Notes: generated by a model from the letters alone, not told the origin. 64,000 nt of DNA from Halopseudomonas salegens (GCF_900105655.1 NZ_LT629787.1:1550001-1614000), one strand, 5' to 3'. Positions 51,980 through 62,183 are shown, numbered from the stretch's first letter. Made by a program: numbers and translations.

Positions 51980-52471
51980 ATGGCTCTGCAGATTCGCGCC
52001 GCGCGGGAGGCTGATTTTCCGGCCATCTGGCCGATCTTTCAGCAAGTGGCCGCCGCCGGTGATACCTATGCCTATCCGCAGGATATCGACTACGCTACCG
52101 CTGAACGCCTGTGGATGCAGCAGCCCCGCTGCACCTGGGTAGCTGAACGTGATGGTGAGATTCTCGGCACCTATTACCTGAAGACCAATCAGCCAGGCCC
52201 GGGGGCACATGTCTGCAATTGTGGCTATATGGTTGCCGAGTCTGCCCGGGGCCAGGGGCTGGCCCGTGCCATGTGCGAGCATTCACAAAAGATTGCCGTA
52301 GAGCTGGGTTACCTGGCGATGCAGTTCAACTTTGTCGCTGCCAGCAATACAGTGGCGGTGGCGCTGTGGCAAAAGCTGGGCTTCAGCATTGTTGGTCGCT
52401 TGCCCAGCGCATTCAGGCATCCACAAACGGGCTATGTGGACGCTCTGGTGATGTATAAATGGCTGGAATGA
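51980..52471 (+). CDS. GNAT-family N-acetyltransferase
   Basis: Starting at ATG 51980 it has 163 residues. The acetyl-CoA-binding signature is GYMVAESARGQGLARAMCEHS (R-x2-G-x-G/A-like), and NFVAASNTVAVALWQKLGFSIVGRLP is the usual Asn/aromatic pair. It acetylates a primary amine of an unknown substrate. Being two bases after rimO it is probably co-transcribed with it. Confidence 0.9.
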   Translation: MALQIRAAREADFPAIWPIFQQVAAAGDTYAYPQDIDYATAERLWMQQPRCTWVAERDGEILGTYYLKTNQPGPGAHVCNCGYMVAESARGQGLARAMCEHSQKIAVELGYLAMQFNFVAASNTVAVALWQKLGFSIVGRLPSAFRHPQTGYVDALVMYKWLE

Positions 52472-52601
52472 TCCATGATGTCCTGCCCGTGCGGTAGCTC
52501 ACTACCCCGCATCACCAATAGTCATCAAGCGGTTATCATCCTCCAGAAAGAGGATGCGGCCCAGGTAACCTTTTGCAAAGACTCTATCCGTAGACAGGCC
52601 C

Positions 52602-53498
52602 ATGTCACTCACCCATCTCCCCGCCCCCGAACTTTTCAACCACCCGGCCCTGAGACATTTGATATGGATGCTGGACGCACCCCAGTTGCTGCCTGCGGAA
52701 AAGACGTTTGCGCCGCTAGACAACCTTGCGCCCGCACTCATACCGCGCTTGCAAGCACTGGCTGATCAACCGGCAGCGTTGCCTGACAACCTGACGCAGG
52801 CGATCAGACCGCGCCTGGGGTTGTATTTCGAGGATCTGTATGAGTACTTGCTCTGTGAGCTGCTGGGCTGGGAGCTGCTGGCAAGAAACCTGCCGGTGCG
52901 TGACGCTGGGCGTACCCTGGGTGAGCTGGATTTTTTGTTGCGCAATCCGCATAACGGCGCGGTTGAACACCATGAAATTGCGATCAAGTTTTATCTCGGT
53001 TATCCCGAGAATGGCCATTGCCTCTGGTACGGCCCCAATGCCAGCGACCGGCTGGACCTGAAAAGCAAACGATTGCTCGAGCACCAGTGTGGCCTGTCCG
53101 GCCTGGAGACGACCCGGGATACACTTGAGAAAGCCGACTTGCCTTTGCCCGAAACAACACGGGTATTCATGCCGGGTTACCTGTTTTACCCTGCCGGGAG
53201 CCAGCTGCAGGCTCCGGCCCAGGTGGCGGACAATCATCTGCGTGGTGACTGGCACCGCCTTGCTCACCTGCAGGATACGGATACCCGGGACTGGGTGCCA
53301 CTGAAGAAGCCGCACTGGCTGGGGCCATGGCAACAAGCCGCCGGGCCAGAGCCGGATGCGGTCACTGCCGGGCTCAGGGCTGTTGCCGAACGGCATAGCC
53401 CGCGCTTGTTTGCCGCCATGTCGTTCGATGCGGGCAGCGGCCTCTGGCATGAGACAAGCCGGCACTTTGTTGTACCGTCAACCTGGCCCGACGGCTGA
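52602..53498 (+). CDS. DUF1853-family protein
   Basis: A 298-residue cytoplasmic protein with conserved features of DUF1853: NHPALRHLIWMLDAPQLL, LGLYFEDLYEYLL, GELDFLLRNPHNGAVEHHEIAIKFYL and KSKRLLEHQ. The acidic Asp/Glu-Lys pattern (GELDFL, EIAIKFY) resembles a PD-(D/E)XK nuclease core, an inferred similarity. The family is common in Pseudomonas, and its role is unknown. It is followed by a small lipoprotein gene. Confidence 0.85.
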   Translation: MSLTHLPAPELFNHPALRHLIWMLDAPQLLPAEKTFAPLDNLAPALIPRLQALADQPAALPDNLTQAIRPRLGLYFEDLYEYLLCELLGWELLARNLPVRDAGRTLGELDFLLRNPHNGAVEHHEIAIKFYLGYPENGHCLWYGPNASDRLDLKSKRLLEHQCGLSGLETTRDTLEKADLPLPETTRVFMPGYLFYPAGSQLQAPAQVADNHLRGDWHRLAHLQDTDTRDWVPLKKPHWLGPWQQAAGPEPDAVTAGLRAVAERHSPRLFAAMSFDAGSGLWHETSRHFVVPSTWPDG

Positions 53499-53519
53499 CC
53501 CTTTATTCAGGAGCTCACT

Positions 53520-53870
53520 ATGCTGGTTCACAGAATCATCGCCGCCTGCTTTGCGCTGGGCATGCTGGTCGCCTGTACTGAAACGGCCAATAACGAGCCA
53601 ATAACTGTCGACCTGCCGCACCTGGTAGCAGAACATCAAGCGTATGATGGGCGGCTGGTCACTGTGTCAGGGCGTGTGGCCGGTTTCGATGATCCCGAAC
53701 ACTACTGGCTGGAAGACGATGAATATAACCGCGTTGGCCTGCTGCCCGATGACCTGATCAGCGACCGAGTGGGTCAACGCGTTCAAGTGACCGGGCGCTT
53801 CAGCACAAGCCGTGACCAGGGGCGACGTATCCAGCTGAGCGCTGTTCAAGCGCTGAATGCTGCTGATTGA
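53520..53870 (+). CDS. Small lipoprotein with OB-fold-like domain
   Basis: The 116-residue protein has the lipobox MLVAC and an OB-fold-like mature part: HQAYDGRLVTVSGRVAGFDDPEHYWLEDDE and GLLPDDLISDRVGQRVQVTGRFS. The pattern of beta strands with a final RIQLSAV fits the bacterial BOF or nuclease-type OB families. AGGAG precedes the ATG. It is 21 bases after the DUF1853 gene. Function unknown. Confidence 0.75.
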   Translation: MLVHRIIAACFALGMLVACTETANNEPITVDLPHLVAEHQAYDGRLVTVSGRVAGFDDPEHYWLEDDEYNRVGLLPDDLISDRVGQRVQVTGRFSTSRDQGRRIQLSAVQALNAAD

Positions 53871-54015
53871 GTTGAAGCGCTCTGCCGGACAAGTCTGCCT
53901 GTCCTGCTCATCCGAGCCGGTTTCGCAAGGCCGTCGATCTGGCTGGGTAGCGCGTCCATGTGGCAAAATTCCCTGTCCGCTGGCATGATACGGCGCCCTG
54001 TCCGGAGACCTCAGC

Positions 54016-54354
54016 ATGAGTTCATTGCCACCCTGCCCTGCCTGCAACTCACCCTTTACCTATGAAGACGGTATCCAGTTCGTTTGCCCGGAGTGTGCGC
54101 ACGAATGGACTGCAGCAGAAACTGCAGAACAAGCCCAGGCCGATCGTATTTGCGATGCCAACGGCAATCCTCTGGCTGATGGCGACAGCGTCACGGTGAT
54201 CAAGGATCTCAAGGTGAAAGGCTCTTCCCTGGTGGTCAAAGTGGGTACCAAGGTGAAAAATATCCGGCTGGTCGATGGCGATCATGATATCGACTGCCGA
54301 ATCGATGGTATCGGCGCGATGAAGCTCAAGTCCGGCTTTGTGAAAAAAAGCTGA
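54016..54354 (+). CDS. yjdM: PhnA/YjdM-type zinc-ribbon protein
   Basis: The 112-residue protein has an N-terminal zinc ribbon ([13 protein letters not shown] and CPECAHEW) and a C-terminal PhnA domain ([56 protein letters not shown]). The old name, alkylphosphonate-utilisation operon protein PhnA, is not a proven function. GGAGACCTCAGC precedes ATG 54016, and a strong terminator follows. Confidence 0.92.
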   Translation: MSSLPPCPACNSPFTYEDGIQFVCPECAHEWTAAETAEQAQADRICDANGNPLADGDSVTVIKDLKVKGSSLVVKVGTKVKNIRLVDGDHDIDCRIDGIGAMKLKSGFVKKS

Positions 54355-54376
54355 GAGGACGTGCAGCGTACAACAG

Positions 54377-54405
54377 CAAAAAACCGGCATGGTGCCGGTT
54401 TTTTG
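54377..54405 (+). terminator. Terminator after the PhnA-like gene
   Basis: Stem AAACCGGCA/TGCCGGTTT around TGG, followed by TTTG. Confidence 0.88.
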
Positions 54406-54570
54406 TCTCTTTTCAGCGCATTATTAACGCGGCATAATGAAAATTGTCGGATATGAACACGTTGTCTGAATAACAATACAAGCTTGGGCTGGCTGTTTCA
54501 GTTAAAGCGCGTCTGCTTGCCATCGCTGGCCTGCCGATCGCTACTGGAGAGCCCGAAAAAGGACTTGACC

Positions 54571-55299
54571 ATGTCTCGCTGGCTATTGCTGTGCTGCTTG
54601 CTGACCTTGCCCCTTCAGGCCTCGGAACTTGCTCGCCTGAATTTCATCACCGAAGAATACCCACCCTACAATTACATATCCGGCCAACAGCTCAAGGGCA
54701 GTTCGGTCGATATTCTGGACGCTATTCTGCAACACAATGGCCAGCAACTGGACCGTGCCGCTGTTCGCGTACTGCCCTGGGCCAGAGGGTATGACACCAC
54801 GCTTGAATACCCGAATACCGTACTCTTTTCCACCACCCGAACCCGTACCCGTGACGGCATGTTCGAGTGGGTAGGCCCCTTGGCAGCCGGCCGCGTAGTA
54901 CTGCTGGCCCGCAAGGATAAAGATTTGCAGCTGAACTCGCTTGCCGACCTGAAAGCCAGTGATTACAGCGTTGTCGCCCTGCGCGAGGATATCGGCGCCC
55001 AGGTGTTGCTGGAGGGCGGCATACCGGAGAGCCAGCTGCGTATAGCCGTCAGCAATGTCAGTGCAATGAACATGCTGGTGATGGACCGTGTTGATCTCTG
55101 GGCTTATGGCGAAGACGTCGCCCAGTGGCTGCTGAAGGAAAACGGCCATGACCTGGCGCAGTTCGAGTCTGTCTTGTTGCTGACTGAAGATCCGCTCTAT
55201 TTCGCCATTAACCGGGATACCGATGCAGAACTGATTCAAGTGATGCAGGACACCCTCGATCAGCTGCGAACCGAGGGTACCTTGCCGCAGATTGACTAG
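54571..55299 (+). CDS. Periplasmic solute-binding protein, first gene of the SBP-SBP-GGDEF operon
   Basis: Starting at ATG 54571, it has 242 residues and a signal peptide (LPLQASE). The binding fold opens with LNFITEEYPPYNYISGQQLKGSSVDILDAIL and has LPWARGYDTTLEYPNTVLFST and EWVGPLAAGRVVLLARKD. This type of SBP is common in pseudomonads without a transporter. It is followed after nine bases by a second SBP gene and then by a membrane cyclase, so it is likely a sensor subunit. Confidence 0.85.
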   Translation: MSRWLLLCCLLTLPLQASELARLNFITEEYPPYNYISGQQLKGSSVDILDAILQHNGQQLDRAAVRVLPWARGYDTTLEYPNTVLFSTTRTRTRDGMFEWVGPLAAGRVVLLARKDKDLQLNSLADLKASDYSVVALREDIGAQVLLEGGIPESQLRIAVSNVSAMNMLVMDRVDLWAYGEDVAQWLLKENGHDLAQFESVLLLTEDPLYFAINRDTDAELIQVMQDTLDQLRTEGTLPQID

Positions 55300-55308
55300 G
55301 AGTTGCTC

Positions 55309-56052
55309 ATGTTTTGTCGCCTGACCCTGGCCACCTTGATGCTTGTGCTCTTGCCCTGGTTAACCGCCCAGGCACAACCCTCGAACGATGATGCGCTTGT
55401 TTTCAATACGGAAGAATACCCACCGTTCAATTTCATCAATGCCCGGGGTGATATAGACGGCACGTCCACCCGACTCCTGCAGCATGCGCTCGCCCGACTG
55501 GATGTCGATGTCGAATTTCGGCTGTTGCCCTGGGCCCGGGCCTACACGGAAGCACGTTTGCGAGATGCCAACTGCGTGTACTCAACCAACCGTACCCGCG
55601 AGCGAAGCCCTCTGTTTCAATGGGTCGGTCCACTGGAACAGAGTGACTGGAGCGCGTTTGCGCTGCGCGAACGTGATCTGCAACTGGCCACCCTGAATGA
55701 ACTCAGGCATTTCAAGGTAGGCAGTGCGCATGAAGATGCAGTCGGCATCTACGTCAGCGAACAAGGGGTTCCGGTCATCAATGCTTCCAGGGATGGAGAG
55801 AACATCAACCGCCTCAAGGCCGGCATCATCGATGTCTGGGTCACCAGCTCCCCTCTGGCACCCCACATGGCGGCCAAACAGGGTGTGCAACTGGACAACC
55901 TGTTCACCTTCAACCAGACCCAGCTCTACCTTGCCTGCCACCCTTCGGTTGACGCTGATTTCCTCACCCGTCTGCAAGAGGCCGTTGACCAGGTGCGTGA
56001 CAGCGATGAATTTGCCGCCGAGCGCGCGCTGATTCTGGAGCCGGTCGAATGA
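55309..56052 (+). CDS. Second periplasmic solute-binding protein of the operon
   Basis: The 247-residue protein starts at ATG 55309 (GGAG upstream), with a signal peptide (TAQAQP). It is clearly related to its neighbour: FNTEEYPPFNFINARGDIDGTST, RLLPWARAYTEARLRDANCVYST, QWVGPLEQSDWSAFALRERD. The cyclase gene overlaps its 3' end by four bases (ATGA). The two proteins may form a tandem ligand sensor acting on the cyclase. Confidence 0.85.
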   Translation: MFCRLTLATLMLVLLPWLTAQAQPSNDDALVFNTEEYPPFNFINARGDIDGTSTRLLQHALARLDVDVEFRLLPWARAYTEARLRDANCVYSTNRTRERSPLFQWVGPLEQSDWSAFALRERDLQLATLNELRHFKVGSAHEDAVGIYVSEQGVPVINASRDGENINRLKAGIIDVWVTSSPLAPHMAAKQGVQLDNLFTFNQTQLYLACHPSVDADFLTRLQEAVDQVRDSDEFAAERALILEPVE

Positions 56053-57341
56053 TATCGGTCGTCAACAAGGATGTGCCCCGCTGGCGCAGTATTACCACCA
56101 GACAGGCGGTGGTCACCTTTGTCATCGCCCTCACCCTCAGTATTGTTGCCGGGCTGATCGAGCTGGCTGAAGATGCACGGGTACTGCGTGAAGAAACCCG
56201 GGAACAAACCTTGCGCCTGATCAGCCTGGTCGAAGGCTCGGCAGCCGAGGCCGCCTTCCAGCTCAATCCTGACCTGGCCAATCAGGTGGCCAGCGGGCTT
56301 TATGGCGGCGGTAATATTCGCTACCTGGCGCTCAAGGATGATTTCGGCAGGATCATGGTCGAACAGGGAACCCTTGAAGCCGAGCCGGCGAGCGGCCTGT
56401 TGCAACGGCTGTTCGGCGACATAACCGATTACCACCAGCCTTTGCTGTACAACCCCGGGGCGGGTGGCGAACCTCAGCAGGTGGGTGAAATCATCATTAC
56501 CCTGTCGATAGCCAGCATCGGTCAGTCATACATTGAACGCAGCCTGCTGGTGTTTGTTCTCGGCATGATCAAGGCAATGGGGATCGCTCTACTGGTTGTA
56601 TTGGCGTTCCATTTCTTCATTACTCGCCCACTGCTGAGAGTCTACAATGCGATCGCCGAAGTGAATCCCCGGCAGCCGGGTGACTGGGAAAAACCGGAAT
56701 TCCCGATCCACCGCAATGATGAGCTGGGGCGTTTGGTCAGCGGGCTGGACAACCTGATGCAGGCATTTCAGCAGGGGCTTGATCAGCGTGATGAGCTGCA
56801 TCAGATATCAACACTGGATGGGCTGACCGGCATTCCCAATCGCCGGCGCTTCGACGAGTTCATGGAGCATCAATGGCAGCACGCTCAACGCACCCGGGAA
56901 CCCCTGGCGGTCATTTTTATCGATATCGATTATTTCAAACCGTACAACGACAATTATGGTCATGCCACCGGTGACGACACCTTGCGCGCGGTGGCGCGTT
57001 CACTGGCCGACGCCATGCCCCGAGCCACGGACCTGGTTGCCCGTTATGGTGGAGAGGAGTTTGTTTGCGTATTGCCACATACGGACAGTGATGGGGCTCT
57101 GGAGGTGGCAGAGAAGCTGCGCCAACGCATTCAGGCATTGAATATTCCGCATGCTTTTTCCCGGGTTGCCTCCCAGATCACCATCAGTATGGGGGTTGCC
57201 AGCACCACGCCGGGTCGGCACGACAACCTGGCGGCAGTCAGTGACCTGTTGTGTCTGGCTGACAGCCGTCTCTACCTGGCCAAAGAGCAAGGGCGCAACC
57301 GCGCCGTTGCCAGTGACCGCAGTCCCGAACATGCTGATTGA
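56049..57341 (+). CDS. Membrane diguanylate cyclase of the SBP operon
   Basis: The 430-residue protein has membrane helices at about 18-37 and 170-195, a periplasmic loop between them (about 38-165), a HAMP-like linker and a GGDEF domain (about 260-420). The active site is YGGEEF with an I-site (RATD) five residues before it. It should make cyclic-di-GMP in response to a periplasmic signal, plausibly from the two SBPs upstream. Its start overlaps the second SBP gene, and its end overlaps the UDG-family gene by 11 bases. Confidence 0.92.
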   Translation: MISVVNKDVPRWRSITTRQAVVTFVIALTLSIVAGLIELAEDARVLREETREQTLRLISLVEGSAAEAAFQLNPDLANQVASGLYGGGNIRYLALKDDFGRIMVEQGTLEAEPASGLLQRLFGDITDYHQPLLYNPGAGGEPQQVGEIIITLSIASIGQSYIERSLLVFVLGMIKAMGIALLVVLAFHFFITRPLLRVYNAIAEVNPRQPGDWEKPEFPIHRNDELGRLVSGLDNLMQAFQQGLDQRDELHQISTLDGLTGIPNRRRFDEFMEHQWQHAQRTREPLAVIFIDIDYFKPYNDNYGHATGDDTLRAVARSLADAMPRATDLVARYGGEEFVCVLPHTDSDGALEVAEKLRQRIQALNIPHAFSRVASQITISMGVASTTPGRHDNLAAVSDLLCLADSRLYLAKEQGRNRAVASDRSPEHAD

Positions 57342-57915
57342 GTTGCTGGATGAGGTGCGCAACTGCTCGCTGTGTGCCGAGCACTTGCCACTGGGCCCAC
57401 GCCCGGTGCTGCAAGCCAGCAACAGCGCCCGGATTCTGATTGCCGGCCAGGCTCCCGGACGCAAAGTTCACGCAGCAGGCATTCCCTTTGCCGACGCCAG
57501 TGGTGACCGCTTGCGGGAATGGCTGGGGATTGATCAGGCCACGTTCTATGACCCCGACCGTGTTGCCATCATCCCCATGGGTTTCTGCTATCCGGGCACT
57601 GGCAAGAGCGGTGACCTGCCACCCCGTCCGGAATGCGCCGATACCTGGCGACAACGCTTGCTGGACCAACTGCCGGCCGTGCAATTGACTCTGGCTATCG
57701 GCCAATATGCCCAGACCTGGCACCTGCCGGACGCACCGCGTCAGGTGACGGCTACCGTGCGGCAGTGGCAGCGTTGGTGGCCGCATACACTGCCACTGCC
57801 ACACCCAAGCCCGCGCAACAACCTCTGGCTGCGCCGCAACCCCTGGTTTGAAGCGGAAGTCATTCCTGTATTACAGGAAAGCGTGCAGCGCATTCTCAAT
57901 CGTGCTCAACCATGA
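57331..57915 (+). CDS. Uracil-DNA glycosylase-family protein
   Basis: Starting at ATG 57331, the protein has 194 residues. GQAPGRKVHAAGIPFADASGDRLREWLG is a UDG-superfamily active-site signature (G-x-x-P-G...G-x-P-F), and PHPSPRNNLWLRRNPWF is the second conserved block. An N-terminal CSLC resembles the Cys ligands of family-4/5 types, but not all four are seen. It probably acts on damaged or deaminated DNA, although some members of this branch are not proven glycosylases. It overlaps the cyclase gene by 11 bases and the convergent lipocalin gene by 20. Confidence 0.85.
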   Translation: MLIELLDEVRNCSLCAEHLPLGPRPVLQASNSARILIAGQAPGRKVHAAGIPFADASGDRLREWLGIDQATFYDPDRVAIIPMGFCYPGTGKSGDLPPRPECADTWRQRLLDQLPAVQLTLAIGQYAQTWHLPDAPRQVTATVRQWQRWWPHTLPLPHPSPRNNLWLRRNPWFEAEVIPVLQESVQRILNRAQP

Positions 57916-58429
57916 TCAACTCATCGACGGCGAAGCCGAGCGCTTTCGCACGCGTGACAAAATGTTCGATTACCGCCTCGTCAACCTCAGGGCTTCTGGC
58001 CAGCAACCACAGGTAGTCGCTGGATGGGCCGCTGACGAACGCGTACTGGTAATCTGAATCCAGTTCAAAAATGCCGTAAGCACCATAGAAAGGCCCGAAG
58101 AAAGATACCCGCAAAAAGCCGACGTCAGAGTCTTCGACAAAATAGGCTTTGCCCTCTGCTTCTGACCACTCGCCTTTGGCAGCATCGTAACCGCGATTGA
58201 GTACGCGAACACCACCGTCATCACGTTGGCTGTATTCGGCCGTTACCTGGCTCAATCCACGCTCGAACGAGTGATCCAGTCGGGCAATCTCATACCAGGT
58301 GCCCAGATAGCGCTCAAGCTGGAAGTTGTCCACCGGAGTGACCTGCGCGGGCAGGCGCACACAGCCACTCAATACCAGCCCGGTCATGAGCATGAGCAGC
58401 CAGGTGCGAAAGTTCAATAATCCTGTCAT
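57896..58429 (-). CDS. blc: Outer-membrane lipoprotein lipocalin (Blc)
   Basis: Starting at ATG 58429, the 177-residue lipoprotein has the lipobox VLSGC. The lipocalin signature FQLERYLGTWYEIARLDHSFERG and the late DYLWLLARSPEV mark it. Bacterial lipocalins bind lipids and lysophospholipids and help in envelope maintenance. It is convergent with the UDG gene. Confidence 0.93.
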   Translation of the reverse strand: MTGLLNFRTWLLMLMTGLVLSGCVRLPAQVTPVDNFQLERYLGTWYEIARLDHSFERGLSQVTAEYSQRDDGGVRVLNRGYDAAKGEWSEAEGKAYFVEDSDVGFLRVSFFGPFYGAYGIFELDSDYQYAFVSGPSSDYLWLLARSPEVDEAVIEHFVTRAKALGFAVDELIMVEHD

Positions 58430-58457
58430 TGCGGCTTTACCTGATCGGTTGGCGGGT

Positions 58458-59399
58458 TCAGCGAAGCTTGTCGCGCCCATGCGGCCGCTGCAAATCCATA
58501 CCCTCGCCGAGCGGCACTATTCGCGGCGGGTTGATCATGTCGTGGCTGTAATAGTAGTGCTGTTTGATGTGATGAAAATCGACCGTGTCGGCTACGCCGG
58601 GCCACTGAAACAGCTCGCGGGTATATCCGGCCAGATTGGGATAATCCTCGATACGGCGGATATTGCACTTGAAATGACCGTGATAGACGGGATCGAAGCG
58701 CACCAGCGTGGTAAACAGTCGCCAATCGGCTTCGGTAATCCGTTTGCCGGCCAGATACCGGCGCTCTCCGAGCAGCTCTTCCAGCCAGTCAAGTGCAGCA
58801 AACAAGGTGCTGCAGGCTTTTTCATAAGCCTTCTGACTGGTAGCAAACCCGGATTTGTAAACGCCGTTATTGACCTCGTCATAGACGCGGGCATTGATCC
58901 GGTCGATGTCCTCACGAAAATCCGAGGGGTAGTAATCATCCGTATTGCCGGTCAACTCATTGAAGGCACTGTTGAAAATCCGCAGGATATCCGCTGATTC
59001 GTTGTTGACTATGGTCGCGTCCTGTTTGTCCCAGAGCACCGGCACGGTTACCCGACCGGTGTAATCGGGCTTCGCCTTGACATACAGCTGATAATGCCGG
59101 GTAAAGCCATACAGCGGTTCTGGCTGATCATACTCCCACCCCTGATCCAGCATGTGCGGATGCACCACACTGACCGCAATATGTTCATCGAGTCCTTTCA
59201 GTTTGCGCATGATCAGAGTGCGGTGTGCCCAGGGGCATGCCAGCGAGACATACAGATGATAACGTCCTGATTCCGGAGCAAAGCGTCCATTCGGCTCTAC
59301 CCACTCGCGAAAGCCGGCATCTTCACGAACAAAAGCGCCATCATTGCTATCCGTGTCATACCACTCATCACGCCAGATCCCTTCGACCAAACGTCCCAT
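58458..59399 (-). CDS. yqjG: Glutathionyl-hydroquinone reductase (YqjG/ECM4-type GST)
   Basis: This 313-residue enzyme has a thioredoxin-like N-domain with the active-site Cys in SLACPWAHRTLIMRKLKG and a helical C-domain (KRITEADWRLFTTLVRFDPVYHGHFKCNIRRI). Both are signatures of the Xi-class glutathione transferases. It reduces glutathionyl-hydroquinones to hydroquinones. AGGAGAACCC precedes ATG 59399. It is transcribed ahead of the lipocalin gene. Confidence 0.94.
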   Translation of the reverse strand: MGRLVEGIWRDEWYDTDSNDGAFVREDAGFREWVEPNGRFAPESGRYHLYVSLACPWAHRTLIMRKLKGLDEHIAVSVVHPHMLDQGWEYDQPEPLYGFTRHYQLYVKAKPDYTGRVTVPVLWDKQDATIVNNESADILRIFNSAFNELTGNTDDYYPSDFREDIDRINARVYDEVNNGVYKSGFATSQKAYEKACSTLFAALDWLEELLGERRYLAGKRITEADWRLFTTLVRFDPVYHGHFKCNIRRIEDYPNLAGYTRELFQWPGVADTVDFHHIKQHYYYSHDMINPPRIVPLGEGMDLQRPHGRDKLR

Positions 59400-59551
59400 T
59401 GGGTTCTCCTGATAACTTGATAATCAATATTTCACCCGCTTACTCTGGCAGCTGACCCCGGGTTTAGCCAGCCACCGAAAAACCTTGCGGCAATTTCCGT
59501 CGATTGCGCGTATACTATGCAGTCTTCTTATCCCCAAGGTTTACTTCTCGT

Positions 59552-61255
59552 ATGTCCGATACCGCTCCGGCGGCACCGCAATTCGCCGATCTCGGCTTGC
59601 CTGCACCGCTCCTCGAGGCCCTTAACAGCCTCGGCTATGAAACACCCACGCCTATCCAGGCGGAAGCTATTCCAACACTGCTGAATGGCCACGATCTGCT
59701 GGGCCTGGCGCAAACCGGCACCGGTAAAACGGCTGCGTTCGCGCTGCCTTTGCTGGCATCGATTGATGTCAGCCAGCGAGTAACCCAGGCACTGGTCATC
59801 ACCCCGACCCGTGAACTGGCTCTGCAAGTCGCCGAAGCCCTGCAACGCTACGCGCAAAAAATGCGCGGCTTTTCCGTGCTCGCCATGTATGGCGGATCCC
59901 CTTTTGGACCGCAATTCAAGGCGTTGGAGCGCGGAGCTCATGTAGTTGTTGCAACCCCTGGCCGGCTGACCGACCACCTGCGTCGTGGCACCCTGAAGCT
60001 GCAGGAGCTGAAGTATCTGGTTCTCGATGAAGCCGATGAAATGCTCAAGATGGGCTTTGCCGATGATCTCGAGCTGGTCTTCCAGGAAGCACCGGACAAC
60101 TGCCAGAAGGCCCTGTTTTCGGCGACCATGCCCGCCGGGGTGCGCAATGTAGCGCGCAATCACCTGCGCGAGCCGAAAGAAATTCGTCTGCACAGCGGTT
60201 CCAAGACCAGCCTCGACACCATCACCCAGAAAGTCTGGGAAGTGGCCAACCATCACAAGCTGGATGCCATTACCCGCTTGCTGGAAGTCGAACCGGTTGA
60301 GGCCATGATTGTGTTTGTGCGGACCAAGACGGCCAGCCTGGAACTGGCTGAACGTCTGGAAGCGCGCGGCTTTGCCGCCGCCGCACTGAACGGCGACCTG
60401 AGCCAGCAGCTGCGTGAGCAAGTGGTCGATCGCCTCAAGCGGGGCCTGCTGGACATTGTCGTCGCCACCGACGTGGCGGCCCGTGGTCTGGATGTGGAGC
60501 GCATTACCCACGTACTCAACTACGACCTGCCACATGACAGCGAATCCTATGTACACCGCATTGGCCGGACTGGTCGTGCTGGTCGTCAAGGCACGGCGAT
60601 CCTTTTTGCTACACCGCGTGAGCGCCGTCTGCTGCATGCACTGGAAAAGGCGACCGGACAAAAGATTGAAGCCCAGGCCCTGCCCAGTGCCGACGCCGTG
60701 CAAAGTGGCCGTCTGGCCAAATTGGCGACCCGCTTGAACACTGCCAGCGAGCAAAGCACGGCAACCCGTGACAAGCTGGTTGCCGAGCTGATTGAGCTGA
60801 CCAACATGGAAGCCACTGAACTGGCGTCTGCCCTGTTGGCCCTGTTGCCCAGTGCCAAGACCCTGCTGGAACCGGTCAAGGACCTGCCCCAGGCACCGGC
60901 CCGGCAAGACCAGCGCCACGCCGATGGCGACAGTGGCCTGGTGCGTTACAAGGTTCAGGGTGGCCGCAGCAATGGCCTGATGCCGAAGCCGCTGGTTGAT
61001 GCCCTGGTGCGTCACGCTGGCGTGCAGCGCTCGCAGATCGGCCATATCAAGCTGTTCAGTGAGCATTCAGGTGTTTACTTGCCGCAGCTGGACGACGCCA
61101 CCCTGGCCCGTGTTGCCGGTGTTGAAGTCAACGGCGTGGCATTGCAGATTCGCCCCTGGCCGCTGCCACCGGGCGAGGTTGATCGCAACCTGAAGCCGCG
61201 TCCCAAGCGTGACTTCAAGGGCAAACCCCGCACTGGCGGCAAGCCACGCAGCTGA
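59552..61255 (+). CDS. deaD: DEAD-box RNA helicase DeaD/CsdA-like
   Basis: Starting at ATG 59552, the 567-residue protein has the Q motif ([26 protein letters not shown]), [24 protein letters not shown] and [13 protein letters not shown], all intact. The C-terminal DbpA-like RNA-binding domain ([23 protein letters not shown], about 470-550) is followed by a basic tail ([20 protein letters not shown]). It unwinds RNA in ribosome biogenesis and cold adaptation. TATACT at about 59511 is a likely -10 element. Confidence 0.93.
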   Translation: MSDTAPAAPQFADLGLPAPLLEALNSLGYETPTPIQAEAIPTLLNGHDLLGLAQTGTGKTAAFALPLLASIDVSQRVTQALVITPTRELALQVAEALQRYAQKMRGFSVLAMYGGSPFGPQFKALERGAHVVVATPGRLTDHLRRGTLKLQELKYLVLDEADEMLKMGFADDLELVFQEAPDNCQKALFSATMPAGVRNVARNHLREPKEIRLHSGSKTSLDTITQKVWEVANHHKLDAITRLLEVEPVEAMIVFVRTKTASLELAERLEARGFAAAALNGDLSQQLREQVVDRLKRGLLDIVVATDVAARGLDVERITHVLNYDLPHDSESYVHRIGRTGRAGRQGTAILFATPRERRLLHALEKATGQKIEAQALPSADAVQSGRLAKLATRLNTASEQSTATRDKLVAELIELTNMEATELASALLALLPSAKTLLEPVKDLPQAPARQDQRHADGDSGLVRYKVQGGRSNGLMPKPLVDALVRHAGVQRSQIGHIKLFSEHSGVYLPQLDDATLARVAGVEVNGVALQIRPWPLPPGEVDRNLKPRPKRDFKGKPRTGGKPRS

Positions 61256-61262
61256 GGTTGGC

Positions 61263-62048
61263 ATGCAGTGGATCGATATCGGCGTCAACCTGACCGACAA
61301 GGCCTTTGCCAAGGATCGCGAAGCCGTGTTGCAACGGGGTTGGGACGCCGGTATCAGCCACATGCTGCTGACTGCGACCAGCCTCGAACAAGCCCCTGAT
61401 GTTCTGCAACTCTGCCATGGCGACCCGCAGCGCCTGTTTGCCACAGCAGGCGTGCACCCCCACGCAGCGCGCGACTGGCATTCAGGCAGCCAGGCAGAAC
61501 TGCGTCAGCTCGCCGCTGATCCAGGTGTCCGAGCGATCGGTGAATGCGGGCTTGACTTCAACCGGGACTTCTCACCAAGACCCAAGCAAATCAATGCGTT
61601 GGAAGACCAACTTGAACTGGCGGTTGAACTTCAGCTGCCGGTTTTCCTGCATGAGCGCGACGCTGCAGAGACCCTGATCGGAGTGCTGCGTGACTACCGT
61701 GATCGTCTGCCTGCTGCCGTAGTGCATTGCTTTACCGCCGGGCGTGAAGCGCTTTACGCTTACCTGGATCTGGACCTGCATATCGGGATTACTGGCTGGA
61801 TCTGTGATGAACGACGCGGTCAGCATCTGCATACCCTGGTCGGGGATATTCCCCGTGGCCGCCTGATGATAGAAACTGATGCGCCCTGGCTACTCCCCCG
61901 CACCCTGGATCCGAAACCGAAGAACCGCCGCAACGAGCCTGCCTTCATTGCTGAAGTCGGTCGCGTGCTGGCTGAGTGTCGCAATGAGTCTGTCGCCGAG
62001 CTGGCCTCTCACACCTCGGCGACCGCAAGGGACTTTTTCCGCCTCTGA
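61263..62048 (+). CDS. tatD: TatD-family metal-dependent deoxyribonuclease
   Basis: The 261-residue TIM-barrel protein starts at ATG 61263, eight bases after the deaD stop. Family motifs are [11 protein letters not shown] (metal site), [30 protein letters not shown] (His ligand), VHCFTAG and ETDAPWL. It is a 3'-5' exonuclease and DNase associated with DNA repair and cell death processing. The overall order matches TatD. Confidence 0.94.
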   Translation: MQWIDIGVNLTDKAFAKDREAVLQRGWDAGISHMLLTATSLEQAPDVLQLCHGDPQRLFATAGVHPHAARDWHSGSQAELRQLAADPGVRAIGECGLDFNRDFSPRPKQINALEDQLELAVELQLPVFLHERDAAETLIGVLRDYRDRLPAAVVHCFTAGREALYAYLDLDLHIGITGWICDERRGQHLHTLVGDIPRGRLMIETDAPWLLPRTLDPKPKNRRNEPAFIAEVGRVLAECRNESVAELASHTSATARDFFRL

Positions 62049-62183
62049 GTGCGGGTTTCTGCGCCATATCCGGCGGCGTCATTATCGTCATGTCGCACTA
62101 CCGTTTCCTGGTCTATAGTCAATCAGACTGCTGATGAATGACGCGCAGCAATACTGACGACCCTGAATCGGACCAATCCCTGC

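Noticed and set aside
59528..61066. Long antisense open frame opposite deaD (512 codons)
   Set aside because: It is a shadow of the helicase gene with no recognisable domain.
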